From Nonomuraea maritima (lineage in GTDB: Bacteria; Actinomycetota; Actinomycetes; Streptosporangiales; Streptosporangiaceae): a stretch of 64,000 nucleotides of DNA. The DNA is taken from contig NZ_FNFB01000028.1 of assembly GCF_900100395.1 (NCBI RefSeq), positions 30,717 through 94,716 on the forward strand. Reading direction: 5' to 3'. Positions 31,524 to 38,739 of this stretch are shown here, piece after piece; position 1 is the stretch's first letter; every line of letters starts with the position of its first letter. A program made the position numbers and the translations under genes. The notes beneath the pieces were generated by a model. The model was given only the letters and a program-made list of their open reading frames with translations. It was not told where the DNA came from and ran no database searches.

Positions 31524-31939
31524 GCCACCTCCAACGCCGTGGCGTAGTGCGCGAGATACGTCTCGAGCCCATCGTCGTCGCCGGCGCGGCGGAAGTCCGG
31601 GCCGATGAAGCTCGTCATGAGCTTCGCCCCGCCGAGGAGAGTGGCGACCAACTCGGCCAACTGCTCGGGCGTCGGGAGCACGCGGTCACCGAACCAGGTC
31701 ATCTTGTCGACCACGTCGAACGGGCTCTCGCCAGGGACGCACCTGCTGTACGCCCAGCCGCGCTCCTCATCCCAGTAGAACAGCCGGTCGCCGGGCGCCT
31801 CGTTCGGGTCGCCGAGGTGCAGCACGCCCGCGCGTATCGGGTCGTTCGTGGTCTGGAGCCCGTTGATCTCGACGCCTCGGGCGATGACGGCGTTGCCGCA
31901 CGCCTCCATGTACGGCTCGTGCAGGGTCTCGCCGATCAC
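31520..31939 (-). CDS. unknown protein
   Basis: The 139-residue product contains EACGNAVIARGVEING, RLFYWDEERGWAYSRCV and LPTPEQLAELVATLLGG. GTG 31939 overlaps the upstream stop (GTGA), and its own stop overlaps the next start. No domain is recognised. Confidence 0.55.
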   Translation of the reverse strand: MIGETLHEPYMEACGNAVIARGVEINGLQTTNDPIRAGVLHLGDPNEAPGDRLFYWDEERGWAYSRCVPGESPFDVVDKMTWFGDRVLPTPEQLAELVATLLGGAKLMTSFIGPDFRRAGDDDGLETYLAHYATALEVA

Positions 31940-32262
31940 TGCTGTCCCTCCGGGCGGTAGGTGATTTCTTCGCGGATCTGCGGCTTCCACGCGTCGACGT
32001 CGACGGCCTCCAGGTCGGACAGGACGCGCGACAGCAGCTGCTCCCACTCCTCGACGCGGGCCCGCTGAGAGACGGGGATGGGGTAGGAGGACGGGCCGTT
32101 GAGCTGTCCACGCAGCATTTCGACGGCCGAGCCGATGCGCGACCGGCACGTCTTGACCTCCGTGCCAGCGTGTACCATCGCGCCCCACGGGCGGCGCCTC
32201 TCGTGGAACTCCCGCTGTCCTTCGCCCGGCTGCTGCTGCTCGGGCAGCTTGCCCTTAGCCAC
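31936..32262 (-). CDS. unknown helical protein
   Basis: The 108-residue product begins with a charged MAKGKLPEQQQPGEGQREFH stretch and has ARVEEWEQLLSRVLSDLEAV, a likely coiled-coil, ending in YRPEGQQ. GTG start; overlaps the small gene upstream by 8 bases. Confidence 0.5.
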   Translation of the reverse strand: MAKGKLPEQQQPGEGQREFHERRRPWGAMVHAGTEVKTCRSRIGSAVEMLRGQLNGPSSYPIPVSQRARVEEWEQLLSRVLSDLEAVDVDAWKPQIREEITYRPEGQQ

Positions 32263-32365
32263 GGTTCTTCTCCTCCAGGTACTTGGCGAGGCTGTTCGCC
32301 CACTCTCGCGGGATCTGCGCGCGCGCCTCGGACAGCAGTCGGGCCGGGTCCAATCTGCTGGACAT
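32255..32365 (-). CDS. 36-residue protein
   Basis: The ATG overlaps the upstream stop (ATGA). The product (MSSRLDPARLLSEARAQIPR...EWANSLAKYLEEKNRG) is an amphipathic helical peptide. Its coupling on the 5' side supports it as a real gene; function unknown. Confidence 0.45.
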   Translation of the reverse strand: MSSRLDPARLLSEARAQIPREWANSLAKYLEEKNRG

Positions 32366-32691
32366 CACAGGCCTCCGTTCTGCTCGGCACGGAACTCTGC
32401 GGCGGCCGGCTCGCAGCACACCGGCTCACCGACGACCTGGCCCTCGTAGGCCTCGGGGTGCTCGGCGAGATCCGCCTCGGTGACGGTCTCCCAGTCGTAT
32501 CCGCAGAATGAGCACACGGCGCGCTTGTCGAACTCGACCTTGACGCCGCGCACGTGGTCGACGTGGCGGTGTGTGGCGGCCGCAACCCTGTCGAGCAGGA
32601 GCAGAGTCGCAGCGTGGTCGCCGCGCGGGAGCACGTCTCGCAGGTCGGGCGTGATGACGAGACGGTAGTTGGAGTGGATCTCGCGTCTCAT
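32365..32691 (-). CDS. unknown protein with CxxC
   Basis: The 108-residue product contains DRVAAATHRHVDHVRGVKVE, CSFCGYDWETVTEADL and PVCCEPAAAEFRA, consistent with a small zinc-ribbon. ATG 32691 overlaps the upstream stop and follows AAAGG. Confidence 0.6.
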   Translation of the reverse strand: MRREIHSNYRLVITPDLRDVLPRGDHAATLLLLDRVAAATHRHVDHVRGVKVEFDKRAVCSFCGYDWETVTEADLAEHPEAYEGQVVGEPVCCEPAAAEFRAEQNGGL

Positions 32692-32951
32692 CGGCAGTGA
32701 CCTTTCAAGGCGGCTTCCGCGCGCAGCCGCAGCAGCGCGTGGGCGATAGCGCCTACGGGGCCGCGGTGCTGGCCGCCCGCGTTGAAGTAGTCCTCGGCGG
32801 TTCGGCAGAGGAAGCGGAACTGCAGCTCGCCGTCGCTGTTGATGCACTGCTCACCATCGAGGGGCGGGCGCGCGGCCATCCTCTTCACAACGGGATCGAG
32901 CACGAGCTCGTCGACGGCGGACCGGTAGTGCGCGGGGGGCGGGGCGGTCAT
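32688..32951 (-). CDS. small unknown protein
   Basis: The 87-residue product contains GEQCINSDGELQFRFLCRTA and a final helix (VGAIAHALLRLRAEAALKGH). Two cysteines could pair or bind metal. ATG overlaps the upstream stop. Confidence 0.55.
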   Translation of the reverse strand: MTAPPPAHYRSAVDELVLDPVVKRMAARPPLDGEQCINSDGELQFRFLCRTAEDYFNAGGQHRGPVGAIAHALLRLRAEAALKGHCR

Positions 32952-33172
32952 CAGTTTTCCTCCTGGTCGAGGGCCGCGCGCAGGGAGTGGACGAGCTTCT
33001 CGGCCTCGTCGAGGGCCATTTCGCTGAGGCTGCCGTCGAGGGTGCGGCCGCCGGGCAGCGGGTCGATGCAGATCGTGTTGCCGTCGTCGTGGCGGGAGAC
33101 CGCGACCGGGCTTCCGGCGACGGTGTACTCGTACGGATCGCCGACCCGGCTCGCCGTGGCTCTGTGCTTCAT
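32951..33172 (-). CDS. small unknown protein, first of operon
   Basis: The 73-residue product (MKHRATASRVGDPYEYTVAG, ICIDPLPGGRTLDG, ALDEAEKLVHSLRAALDQEE) is an alpha/beta protein with a C-terminal helix. AAGGGA lies just before ATG 33172, and a dispersed repeat lies 19 bp upstream. Confidence 0.6.
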   Translation of the reverse strand: MKHRATASRVGDPYEYTVAGSPVAVSRHDDGNTICIDPLPGGRTLDGSLSEMALDEAEKLVHSLRAALDQEEN

Positions 33173-33190
33173 ACTGTCCCTTCCGAATGC

Positions 33191-33209
33191 GCTACCGCTT
33201 GCGCTTTCT
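33191..33209 (-). repeat. dispersed start-associated repeat, copy 6
   Basis: Minus strand reads AGAAAGCGCAAGCGGTAGC; 19 bp before ATG 33172. Confidence 0.7.
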
Positions 33210-33314
33210 ATGCGTCTTCCGCTGCGTTCGCGTGTGCGTGTAGTCGGTGCTGTGGTGGTCGGAGAGCGCGCATCGCTCATCTCCGATGCTATCCGACCGT
33301 CAGACAGGTTTATA

Positions 33315-33358
33315 CCGTTAGGGGACATCTCAGAGCCCCTCAAAACCGGACATAACGG
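33315..33358. promoter_or_regulatory. nested inverted repeats upstream of the RHH-parA operon
   Basis: CCGTTA (33315-33320) mirrors TAACGG (33353-33358), and GGGG (33321-33324) mirrors CCCC (33336-33339) between them. The gap 33173-33447 is otherwise gene-free. A candidate operator or centromere for the four-RHH protein. Confidence 0.4.
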
Positions 33359-33447
33359 AACATTTGAGACGCGACAAAGCAGCGGCCGAACCAATACGGT
33401 GAGACACAGCACCAACCCGCCCCGCCACCACCACCCGGAGCAGCACC

Positions 33448-34287
33448 ATGCCCCGCAAGAAGTCCGACCCCAGAACGGTTGCGTTCGTCGAACCCGGAAA
33501 AGCGCAAGCGGAACCACAGGCACCTCGCAGGCCAATGCGCGTCCGGGAAGCCCAATGGACGAATCTCCACACCACCAGCGCCCGCCTCGACTCCACCACC
33601 GACGATCGGCTCACCGCCGCCGTGCAGCGCACCGGGCAAGGCCCGCAGGAGATCTGGGAAGACGCCATCAACTTCTTCTCCGATCGAACCGGCATCCCCG
33701 AGGAGATGCCGGCCACTGCGGACCTGAAGCTTCCAAGCCCCACGGAGTACCGCAAGGGCGGGCAGGACCTCCTCCAAACCACCGTTCGGCTCACCACCAA
33801 CACCAGAGCGCGTCTCGCTGCCGCAGCGTCGCGCCTCGGCCTGGGCGGAGCCGAGACCATCATCGAGGCACTCAACGCCTGGTTCGACGAGCTGGGCATC
33901 CCCGGCGAATACGACCGTGACAAGGTGTTCCAGCGGCCCACCCTGTACTCCACCGCCGCCAAGCTCGACGAGGCGACGCGCGCGCGAGTGAAAGCCGCCG
34001 CCGAGCAGACAGGCCAAAGCATTCAAGGGGTGTGGGAGACCGCGATCAACGCGTACGCCGGCCGCCATGGTGCACCCAAGCAGATGCCGGAAGGTTCGGA
34101 GGTGGCGTTGCCGACACCGCGAACGAAGAAGCGAGGCGGAGATGACAAGCCGACGGCTGTCCGGTTGACGGAGAACACCCGGGCCCGCCTGGTCGCGGTG
34201 TGCAGTCGCCAGTCCAGGACTGGCAGCGACGTGATCGCCGACGCATTGACGGCGTACTGTGATCGTCTCGATATCCCTGCGCCCTGA
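33448..34287 (+). CDS. four-unit ribbon-helix-helix DNA-binding protein
   Basis: The 279-residue protein contains four similar units of about 42 residues at 43-83, 110-152, 167-210 and 236-278. Each has a short strand (ARLD, VRLT, AKLD, VRLT), TR/DRL-type helix 1 and a helix 2 ending in a GIP/GAP/DIP turn, the pattern of ribbon-helix-helix proteins. An RHH normally works as a dimer of one-unit chains; here one chain holds two dimer equivalents. Placed 170 bp upstream of parA, it may be the centromere-binding or repressor protein of the partition locus. A dispersed repeat lies in codons 17-22. Confidence 0.7.
   Translation: MPRKKSDPRTVAFVEPGKAQAEPQAPRRPMRVREAQWTNLHTTSARLDSTTDDRLTAAVQRTGQGPQEIWEDAINFFSDRTGIPEEMPATADLKLPSPTEYRKGGQDLLQTTVRLTTNTRARLAAAASRLGLGGAETIIEALNAWFDELGIPGEYDRDKVFQRPTLYSTAAKLDEATRARVKAAAEQTGQSIQGVWETAINAYAGRHGAPKQMPEGSEVALPTPRTKKRGGDDKPTAVRLTENTRARLVAVCSRQSRTGSDVIADALTAYCDRLDIPAP
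33498..33514 (+). repeat. dispersed repeat, copy 7 (plus orientation, in coding DNA)
   Basis: Reads AAAAGCGCAAGCGGAAC on the plus strand, about 50 bp inside the four-RHH gene, encoding part of GKAQAEP. It keeps the orientation relative to the gene direction. Confidence 0.55.
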
Positions 34288-34336
34288 TCAGCACAGCTAT
34301 GATCGTTCTCCTCAGGCACGATCGCCTGGGTTGCTC

Positions 34337-34371
34337 GAAAGGCCGCTCCCGTCCACCCGGGGCGGCCTTTC
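34337..34371 (+). terminator. hairpin between the RHH gene and parA
   Basis: GAAAGGCCGC and GCGGCCTTTC pair around a 15-base loop, with T residues at the end. It likely ends the RHH transcript, leaving parA with its own promoter. Confidence 0.65.
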
Positions 34372-34409
34372 TGCGTGCTTGCAGCTGATCACCTCTCTAG
34401 GATGTCGAA

Positions 34410-34418
34410 TGTGTCGCA
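34410..34418 (+). promoter_or_regulatory. TGTGTCGCA word upstream of parA
   Basis: The same 9-mer in the same orientation occurs at 53779 and 53989 in the gap before the conjugation cluster. Here it lies 40 bp upstream of parA. Possible shared operator; chance is not excluded. Confidence 0.3.
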
Positions 34419-34457
34419 GTTGTCGGCGACACCACCCCGCCACCACAGAGGAGAAGC

Positions 34458-35321
34458 ATGCAACCCACCACCGTCGCCCCGCCTCCAACTGGCGACGAGC
34501 TTCCGCCGTGGCTCCGACCTCGCGTCCCGAATGGTTTCCGACCGCTCGACGCGCCCGCCCGGATGACCTGCGTCATGCAGAAGGGCGGCTCCGGCAAGTC
34601 CACCACCGCGGGCTGCATCGCCTGCGAGCTGGCGCTCATGGGATACCGCGTCCGCCTATGGGACGTCGACGCTCAGGGCGGCGGCGTCACCCACTGGTTC
34701 CAGCCAGCTCAGGCCGGCCAGGGCGAGCCGCTCAACCTGCTGCACCTGTTCAAGGGCGAAGCGACGGCCGACGAGGTCACCTACGCGACCCGCGTCCCGA
34801 ACCTCTACATCGTCCCGTCATTCACGAGCCTCAAGCAGGTGGAGCTCGGCCCGCCTCCCGGCGTTGAGTACGTCATCGACCAGGCCATCAAGGAGACCAC
34901 CGAGCCGATCGACGTTGAGATCATGGACTGCGGGCCCTCGCTCGGCCAGCTCACCATCGCGGCCCTGGTCGCCGCACCCAACGTCGTCGTTCCGTTCAAG
35001 GCCTCCGGGTTCGACCTCAACTCGCTGCGGGACCTGAACCGGACGCTGGCGCTGACGAAGAAGCGGCTGACGCCGGATCAGCGCATCCTCGCCGTGGTGT
35101 TGTCCGAGGTGCTGAAGTCGAACCTGACACGGGACGTGTTCGACGCCATGTGCAACGATTTCCCGGACGCGCTCGTCATGGGTGTCCGGCAGAGCGTGAA
35201 GGCGCGCGAGGCGACCTTGGAGTCGATCCGGCTGCCGCTGCACGAGTACGCGCCCGACGCCACGGTCCGCCAGGACTTCCAGTACCTGACCAGGATGCTC
35301 GTCGCTCCGAAGGCCGGGTGA
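34458..35321 (+). CDS. parA: ParA-family partition ATPase
   Basis: The 287-residue protein has the deviant Walker A KGGSGKST (residues 42-49), DVDAQGGGVTHWF and EIMDCGPSLGQLTIAALVAA as the A' and B motifs. ParA ATPases move plasmids on the nucleoid with a centromere-binding partner. GAGGAGAAGC precedes the ATG. The stop overlaps the next gene, whose product may be the partner. It implies at least temporary life as a low-copy plasmid. Confidence 0.9.
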   Translation: MQPTTVAPPPTGDELPPWLRPRVPNGFRPLDAPARMTCVMQKGGSGKSTTAGCIACELALMGYRVRLWDVDAQGGGVTHWFQPAQAGQGEPLNLLHLFKGEATADEVTYATRVPNLYIVPSFTSLKQVELGPPPGVEYVIDQAIKETTEPIDVEIMDCGPSLGQLTIAALVAAPNVVVPFKASGFDLNSLRDLNRTLALTKKRLTPDQRILAVVLSEVLKSNLTRDVFDAMCNDFPDALVMGVRQSVKAREATLESIRLPLHEYAPDATVRQDFQYLTRMLVAPKAG

Positions 35322-35323
35322 CG

Positions 35324-36061
35324 ATGGCGGCCAAATTTACTGTCGCGTCGACGCAGCCTGAGACGGGTTCCAGCGTCCTGGACGAGCTGATCGGCGCGGT
35401 GCCGGCGCAGTCTCCGGCGCCCGCGGGAAACAAATTTGTTTCTCAGCTCGACGCCAACTCTCCGCTGGACGAGGTGGAGAGCCGTATCACGGCGGCCACG
35501 AACGAGTACGTGGTCGAGGTCGGCACGCTGCTCGGCCTGGTCCGCGACAACGAGATGTGGAGGAAGTCGGAGACGCCGTACACCTCATGGGAGGAGTACC
35601 TGCGCATCCGGTGGGACTGGACGCCGCAGTACGCCAACCTCCTGATCCGGCTCGTCCCTATCGTCCAGGCGGTCAGCCCGCACTCCGATCGGCCCGTCAA
35701 CGCCGGGCAGGGCAAGGCGCTGTGGCCGATCTGGACGCAGGACGGCGGCCACGATAAGGCCGTCGAGGTTTTCAAGCAGACCCCCGGCAAGAAGTCGGCC
35801 GCGGCCATCACGCGTACCGCTGTGGCGCTGGGCTACATCGACGAGGAGACGAAGCCTCAGAAGGAGGCGAGAGCGGCCGCGCCGCCTGCGGTTCTGTCGC
35901 GGTTCCGTGAGTTCGCTGATCTGGTCAGCGAGGGCGATGGCAAGCACCTCATCGAGGCGGCCAAGGCCGACCCGGACTGGGGCAAGGGCGCGCTGCTCCC
36001 GACCCTTCGGCAGGCTGTGTGGATGCTGGAGTCAGAGTTCGGGGACCCCAGCGACGACTAA
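35324..36061 (+). CDS. ParB-like partner protein with HTH region
   Basis: The 245-residue product has TAATNEYVVEVGTLLGLVRD, SWEEYLRIRWDWTPQYANLL (a HTH-like segment) and SAAAITRTAVALGYIDEET. The layout is like adaptor proteins that follow parA in actinomycete plasmids and phages rather than classical ParB. Its start lies within a few bases of the parA stop (an in-frame GTG at 35318 overlaps that stop). Confidence 0.6.
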   Translation: MAAKFTVASTQPETGSSVLDELIGAVPAQSPAPAGNKFVSQLDANSPLDEVESRITAATNEYVVEVGTLLGLVRDNEMWRKSETPYTSWEEYLRIRWDWTPQYANLLIRLVPIVQAVSPHSDRPVNAGQGKALWPIWTQDGGHDKAVEVFKQTPGKKSAAAITRTAVALGYIDEETKPQKEARAAAPPAVLSRFREFADLVSEGDGKHLIEAAKADPDWGKGALLPTLRQAVWMLESEFGDPSDD

Positions 36062-36077
36062 CTGTCCCCGCCGACAA

Positions 36078-36112
36078 CGAAGGGCGCCCGCCGTGCTGGC
36101 GGGCGCCCTTCG
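36078..36112. terminator. bidirectional hairpin terminator
   Basis: A perfect 15-bp stem (CGAAGGGCGCCCGCC and complement) with a 5-base loop, between convergent genes ending at 36061 and 36130. Confidence 0.85.
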
Positions 36113-36129
36113 TGATGCGGGACGGCAGA

Positions 36130-36483
36130 TCAGTTGTCTCGTCTTGCGTTGAGGTCAACCTCGACGCCGAGGTGCCCCACAGCATTGTGGTAGCGACTGG
36201 CCGCTTCCTGAGCTTCCTCCAGCGCTGACCGCAGCGACGCCACATGCACCATGGCAGCGCGCCGATGCGTCGCGGGGTCTGCCTCGTTGTCGGAGCGGAG
36301 GATCACCCGCTGGGGCAGCATTTCCAGTTCCTCAAACACCTGCTGGGAGAGCGACTTCAGCGCCGCCAGCGTCTCTCCGAAGTGGCTGCCGGCCGCGTAC
36401 AGGTCGTCGACCGTCACGTCCTGGAGGTCCCTCGCGGCCTGGTGGAGGCGCTCTGCGCCAGCCTCAAAGTCGTCGATGCGCAT
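36130..36483 (-). CDS. helical protein of unknown function
   Basis: The 117-residue product is nearly all helical (AERLHQAARDLQDVTVDDLY, GETLAALKSLSQQVFEELEM, LRSALEEAQEAASRYHNAVG). It follows the toxin gene by 6 bp, so it may belong to the same transcript. No domain is recognised. Confidence 0.6.
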   Translation of the reverse strand: MRIDDFEAGAERLHQAARDLQDVTVDDLYAAGSHFGETLAALKSLSQQVFEELEMLPQRVILRSDNEADPATHRRAAMVHVASLRSALEEAQEAASRYHNAVGHLGVEVDLNARRDN

Positions 36484-36489
36484 GGGTTC

Positions 36490-36909
36490 CTACTCGTCTA
36501 GTTGAGACACCTGGACCACGACGAGGTGCCCCCATAAGGCTCTCGCCGTGGTCTCCCAGTGCGTGCCGTCCACCGTGAGGATGGGGCAGCCACGGAGAAC
36601 AGCTTGGAGAGCAGTCTGGACGTCCCACAGGTCGCCCTCCATCTCCTTGCGCATGTGCGCCAGATCCACGCTGTCATCAAACACGGAGAGAGCGGCCAGA
36701 CGAGTCGAGCCGAGCCGGCCGACGCCTCGCATGACGGCGAGCTGGTCGGCGGTGGCGGCTGTCTCCACGGTGGCGCCGGTGATGGCCAGGGCGGGGACGA
36801 TCATGGGGATCTGGGACGCGTCCAGCTCTTGGAGGAGGGCGATCACGTCGGGATCGCCGCGGCTTACTTCGGCGAGCAGGAGCGCGTCGAGGACGTACCC
36901 GTCAGCCAT
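36490..36909 (-). CDS. PIN-domain toxin (VapC-like)
   Basis: The 139-residue protein has a PIN fold: YVLDALLLAEVSRGD with D8, a middle hydrophobic segment (IPMIVPALAITGATVET), EGDLWDVQTALQAVLRGCPI with an acidic pair, and a TVDGTHW strand. VapC-like PIN proteins are RNases. The N-terminal signature is weaker than usual (no LDTN), so activity should not be assumed. The antitoxin gene overlaps its start by 8 bases. Confidence 0.7.
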   Translation of the reverse strand: MADGYVLDALLLAEVSRGDPDVIALLQELDASQIPMIVPALAITGATVETAATADQLAVMRGVGRLGSTRLAALSVFDDSVDLAHMRKEMEGDLWDVQTALQAVLRGCPILTVDGTHWETTARALWGHLVVVQVSQLDE

Positions 36910-37150
36910 TCAGCAGTTCCCGCGCCTTGGCCGCGCGGCGCTGTGCCCGGTGTGTGACGGCGGGGTCCTGGTGGGCGCGTTCAACGGCTTCCTGCCATGC
37001 GAGGTCGGCGCGGCGGTCCTCCTCCATCTGGTGCAGGGCTGCCTGGTTGAAGAAGCTGGAGACGGATCGGGCGCGCCCGGCTTGGACCTGCTGCTGGGCG
37101 TAGGCGTGGGCCGCCTCGTCCACGGTGATGGTGATCGGCTTGGTGCTCAT
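36902..37150 (-). CDS. RHH antitoxin
   Basis: The 82-residue protein starts with a ribbon-helix-helix (ITITVDEAAHAYAQQQVQAG, ARSVSSFFNQAALHQM) and continues with a charged tail (RRADLAWQEAVERAHQDP) that can embrace the toxin. ATATATTC repeats at its start codon form a likely self-operator. Confidence 0.75.
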   Translation of the reverse strand: MSTKPITITVDEAAHAYAQQQVQAGRARSVSSFFNQAALHQMEEDRRADLAWQEAVERAHQDPAVTHRAQRRAAKARELLNG

Positions 37151-37167
37151 ATATTCATCATATATTC
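37149..37167. promoter_or_regulatory. ATATATTC direct repeats, TA operator
   Basis: Two ATATATTC copies with an 11-bp period overlap the antitoxin start codon in unusually AT-rich DNA. One-turn spacing suits RHH binding. Confidence 0.6.
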
Positions 37168-37197
37168 GGGGCGGCCGAATGTCCCGTGGAAAACAGA

Positions 37198-37227
37198 AGG
37201 GCGAGACCGCCCCCGCAGCCTCGCCCT
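37198..37227 (-). terminator. hairpin terminator
   Basis: AGGGCGAG and CTCGCCCT pair around a 14-base loop, 14 bp beyond the stop of the HU-like gene. Confidence 0.6.
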
Positions 37228-37241
37228 CCCATCCCAGACCT

Positions 37242-37514
37242 CTACGACTTCGGGCCCGCCGCCACCACGCGCTTCCAGTCGGAGCCGGCCGAGAACCTTG
37301 GGACCCTCTTGGGCTTCGTCGTCATCGTCTCGCCCGTGGACGGCACCCGCACCGTGCGCGCGGCCGCTTCCACCGGCTTGACCGTGAACGCCCCCGTGAG
37401 CTGCACCGTGTCGCCAGCCGCGACGGCCCCCACGATGTAGTCGAGGATCTCGTTCAGCTTCTGCATCGTCACGCCCGTGGCCTTGGCCACGTCATCCTTG
37501 GTCCTCTTCGCCAT
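37242..37514 (-). CDS. HU/IHF-family DNA-binding protein
   Basis: The 90-residue protein has the HU layout: helical MAKRTKDDVAKATGVTMQKL, then GDTVQLTGAFTVKPVEAAAR, the arm TVRVPSTGETMTTKPKRVPR and the end FSAGSDWKRVV. The usual GFGTF is GAFTV. It bends DNA and may shape the integrase, origin or packaging complexes, or substitute for host HU. Confidence 0.85.
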   Translation of the reverse strand: MAKRTKDDVAKATGVTMQKLNEILDYIVGAVAAGDTVQLTGAFTVKPVEAAARTVRVPSTGETMTTKPKRVPRFSAGSDWKRVVAAGPKS

Positions 37515-37729
37515 CAGGTTTCTCCCGTCTCTCCATAGGTCTGGCGAAAGCGTAGCGGATTCTGCAAGCGGTAGCGCTGTCTGAATCAGCATTTCTAGTC
37601 GGGCAGGGACTGCCGGCGTGAGCGGTGCCGTGGCGATGGGCGGGGCTGGTTGTGAAGGAAGCACCGCGCACCTGGGGCTGCCTTGCTCCTGCAACAGCCG
37701 GTGCCGCGCGGCCGCGCCGCACACCTCGC
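37515..37729. other. intergenic region with repeat copy
   Basis: This 215-bp gap upstream of the HU-like gene holds a dispersed repeat in inverted orientation at 37563-37579. No other gene or strong hairpin is seen. Confidence 0.4.
37563..37579 (+). repeat. dispersed repeat, copy 8 (inverted orientation)
   Basis: The plus strand reads TGCAAGCGGTAGCGCTG; the orientation is opposite to the minus-strand genes around it. It lies about 50 bp before the HU-like start codon. Confidence 0.5.
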
Positions 37730-38011
37730 TCACTCCTCCTCCGCCCGGTCCCGGTAGTACATGACGGTCTGGTGCGTCACCCCGAACCGCTCGGCCAGCT
37801 CGGTCAGCGTCGCTGTCCCGTCGGCCAGCGCCTGCTTGGTCTCAGCCGCGCGCTCGTCGGTGGCGCGGTCTCGAGGTCGGCCGCCCTTGCTGGGCGGTGG
37901 CGGCCCGGTGTCGGGCCGGCCCGCACGCTGCCAGCGCTCGTTGCAGGCTCGGCACAGGAGGCGCTTACGCACGTAGACGGGCTTCTTCGCGCAGCACGAG
38001 CACATGGTCAT
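37730..38011 (-). CDS. zinc-ribbon plus HTH protein
   Basis: The 93-residue protein has CSCCAKKPVYVRKRLLCRAC at the start (a CxxC...CxxC zinc ribbon) and LTELAERFGVTHQTVMYYRD at the end, a resolvase-type HTH. The GGRPRDR linker is like an AT-hook. Likely a DNA-binding regulator. ATG 38011 overlaps the upstream stop. Confidence 0.65.
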   Translation of the reverse strand: MTMCSCCAKKPVYVRKRLLCRACNERWQRAGRPDTGPPPPSKGGRPRDRATDERAAETKQALADGTATLTELAERFGVTHQTVMYYRDRAEEE

Positions 38012-38454
38012 GGCCGGTGCTCCGGGGCGAGCCAGTACCACACCGTGAGGCGATTCTCGGTGCGGTAACCGCGGGAGTTGTAGGGCCGTTCTTCGGACAC
38101 AATCAGGCCCTCTTCCTCCATCTTTCGCAGCGTCGGCTTCAACTTGGTCCCGTTGTACCCCGCGTCGCTACCGGGGTAGGCAACGCCCAGCACGCGCGCC
38201 AATTCCCCGGACGTAAACTCCGAATCCGGGTAGCGCTTAAGGTGCTCCAGCACCCTGGGCATGAGTTGCGGGTAGCGGTACTTGGAGCGTGGTCCTTCCA
38301 GGTCACGCAGGTACCGCCAGATCGTCCGATCGGTCACCTTCAGCCGAGCGGCGATGGCGTAGGGGTTCTCGCCCTGCGCGTGCAGGTCGCAGAACTGCTC
38401 GAACCGGCTTCGCTTGTGCACCCTCATCGTCTTCGGATCCACTGCGGGCGTCAC
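38008..38454 (-). CDS. HTH/winged-helix DNA-binding protein
   Basis: The 148-residue protein contains FEQFCDLHAQGENPYAIAAR followed by LKVTDRTIWRYLRDLEG, a clear HTH, then a second winged-helix region (SEFTSGELARVLGVA, LKPTLRKMEEEGLIV). GTG 38454 overlaps the upstream stop (GTGA). Together with the next gene it forms a small DNA-binding cassette. Confidence 0.65.
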   Translation of the reverse strand: MTPAVDPKTMRVHKRSRFEQFCDLHAQGENPYAIAARLKVTDRTIWRYLRDLEGPRSKYRYPQLMPRVLEHLKRYPDSEFTSGELARVLGVAYPGSDAGYNGTKLKPTLRKMEEEGLIVSEERPYNSRGYRTENRLTVWYWLAPEHRP

Positions 38455-38729
38455 GGCGCTACCTCCTTGATCATCGCGGCGGCCTTCAGCTGCGCGTCGT
38501 GCCACGTCAGGTGCTCGTGCTCGACGAGCGCGCTGATCAGCCGGTGCCATTCGATGGCGGCCGTCCAGGCGTAGAAGACGGTCATCATGTCTGCGCAGAG
38601 CGGCTCGACGAGCTCGTAGAACCACGTCTCCGATTCGGCGCAGGCGGCGAGGTAGCCGAGGTGGCTGTGTCGGCACCCGGTGCTCGAACGTCCGCATGGC
38701 GGGCAAATCGTACTGTCGAGTTGAGTCAT
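38451..38729 (-). CDS. small Cys-rich protein
   Basis: The 92-residue product begins MTQLDSTICPPCGRSSTGCR with H residues nearby, then a helical part (TVFYAWTAAIEWHRLISALV). GGGAGATGATC precedes ATG 38729. Possible zinc protein. Confidence 0.55.
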   Translation of the reverse strand: MTQLDSTICPPCGRSSTGCRHSHLGYLAACAESETWFYELVEPLCADMMTVFYAWTAAIEWHRLISALVEHEHLTWHDAQLKAAAMIKEVAP

Positions 38730-38739
38730 GATCATCTCC

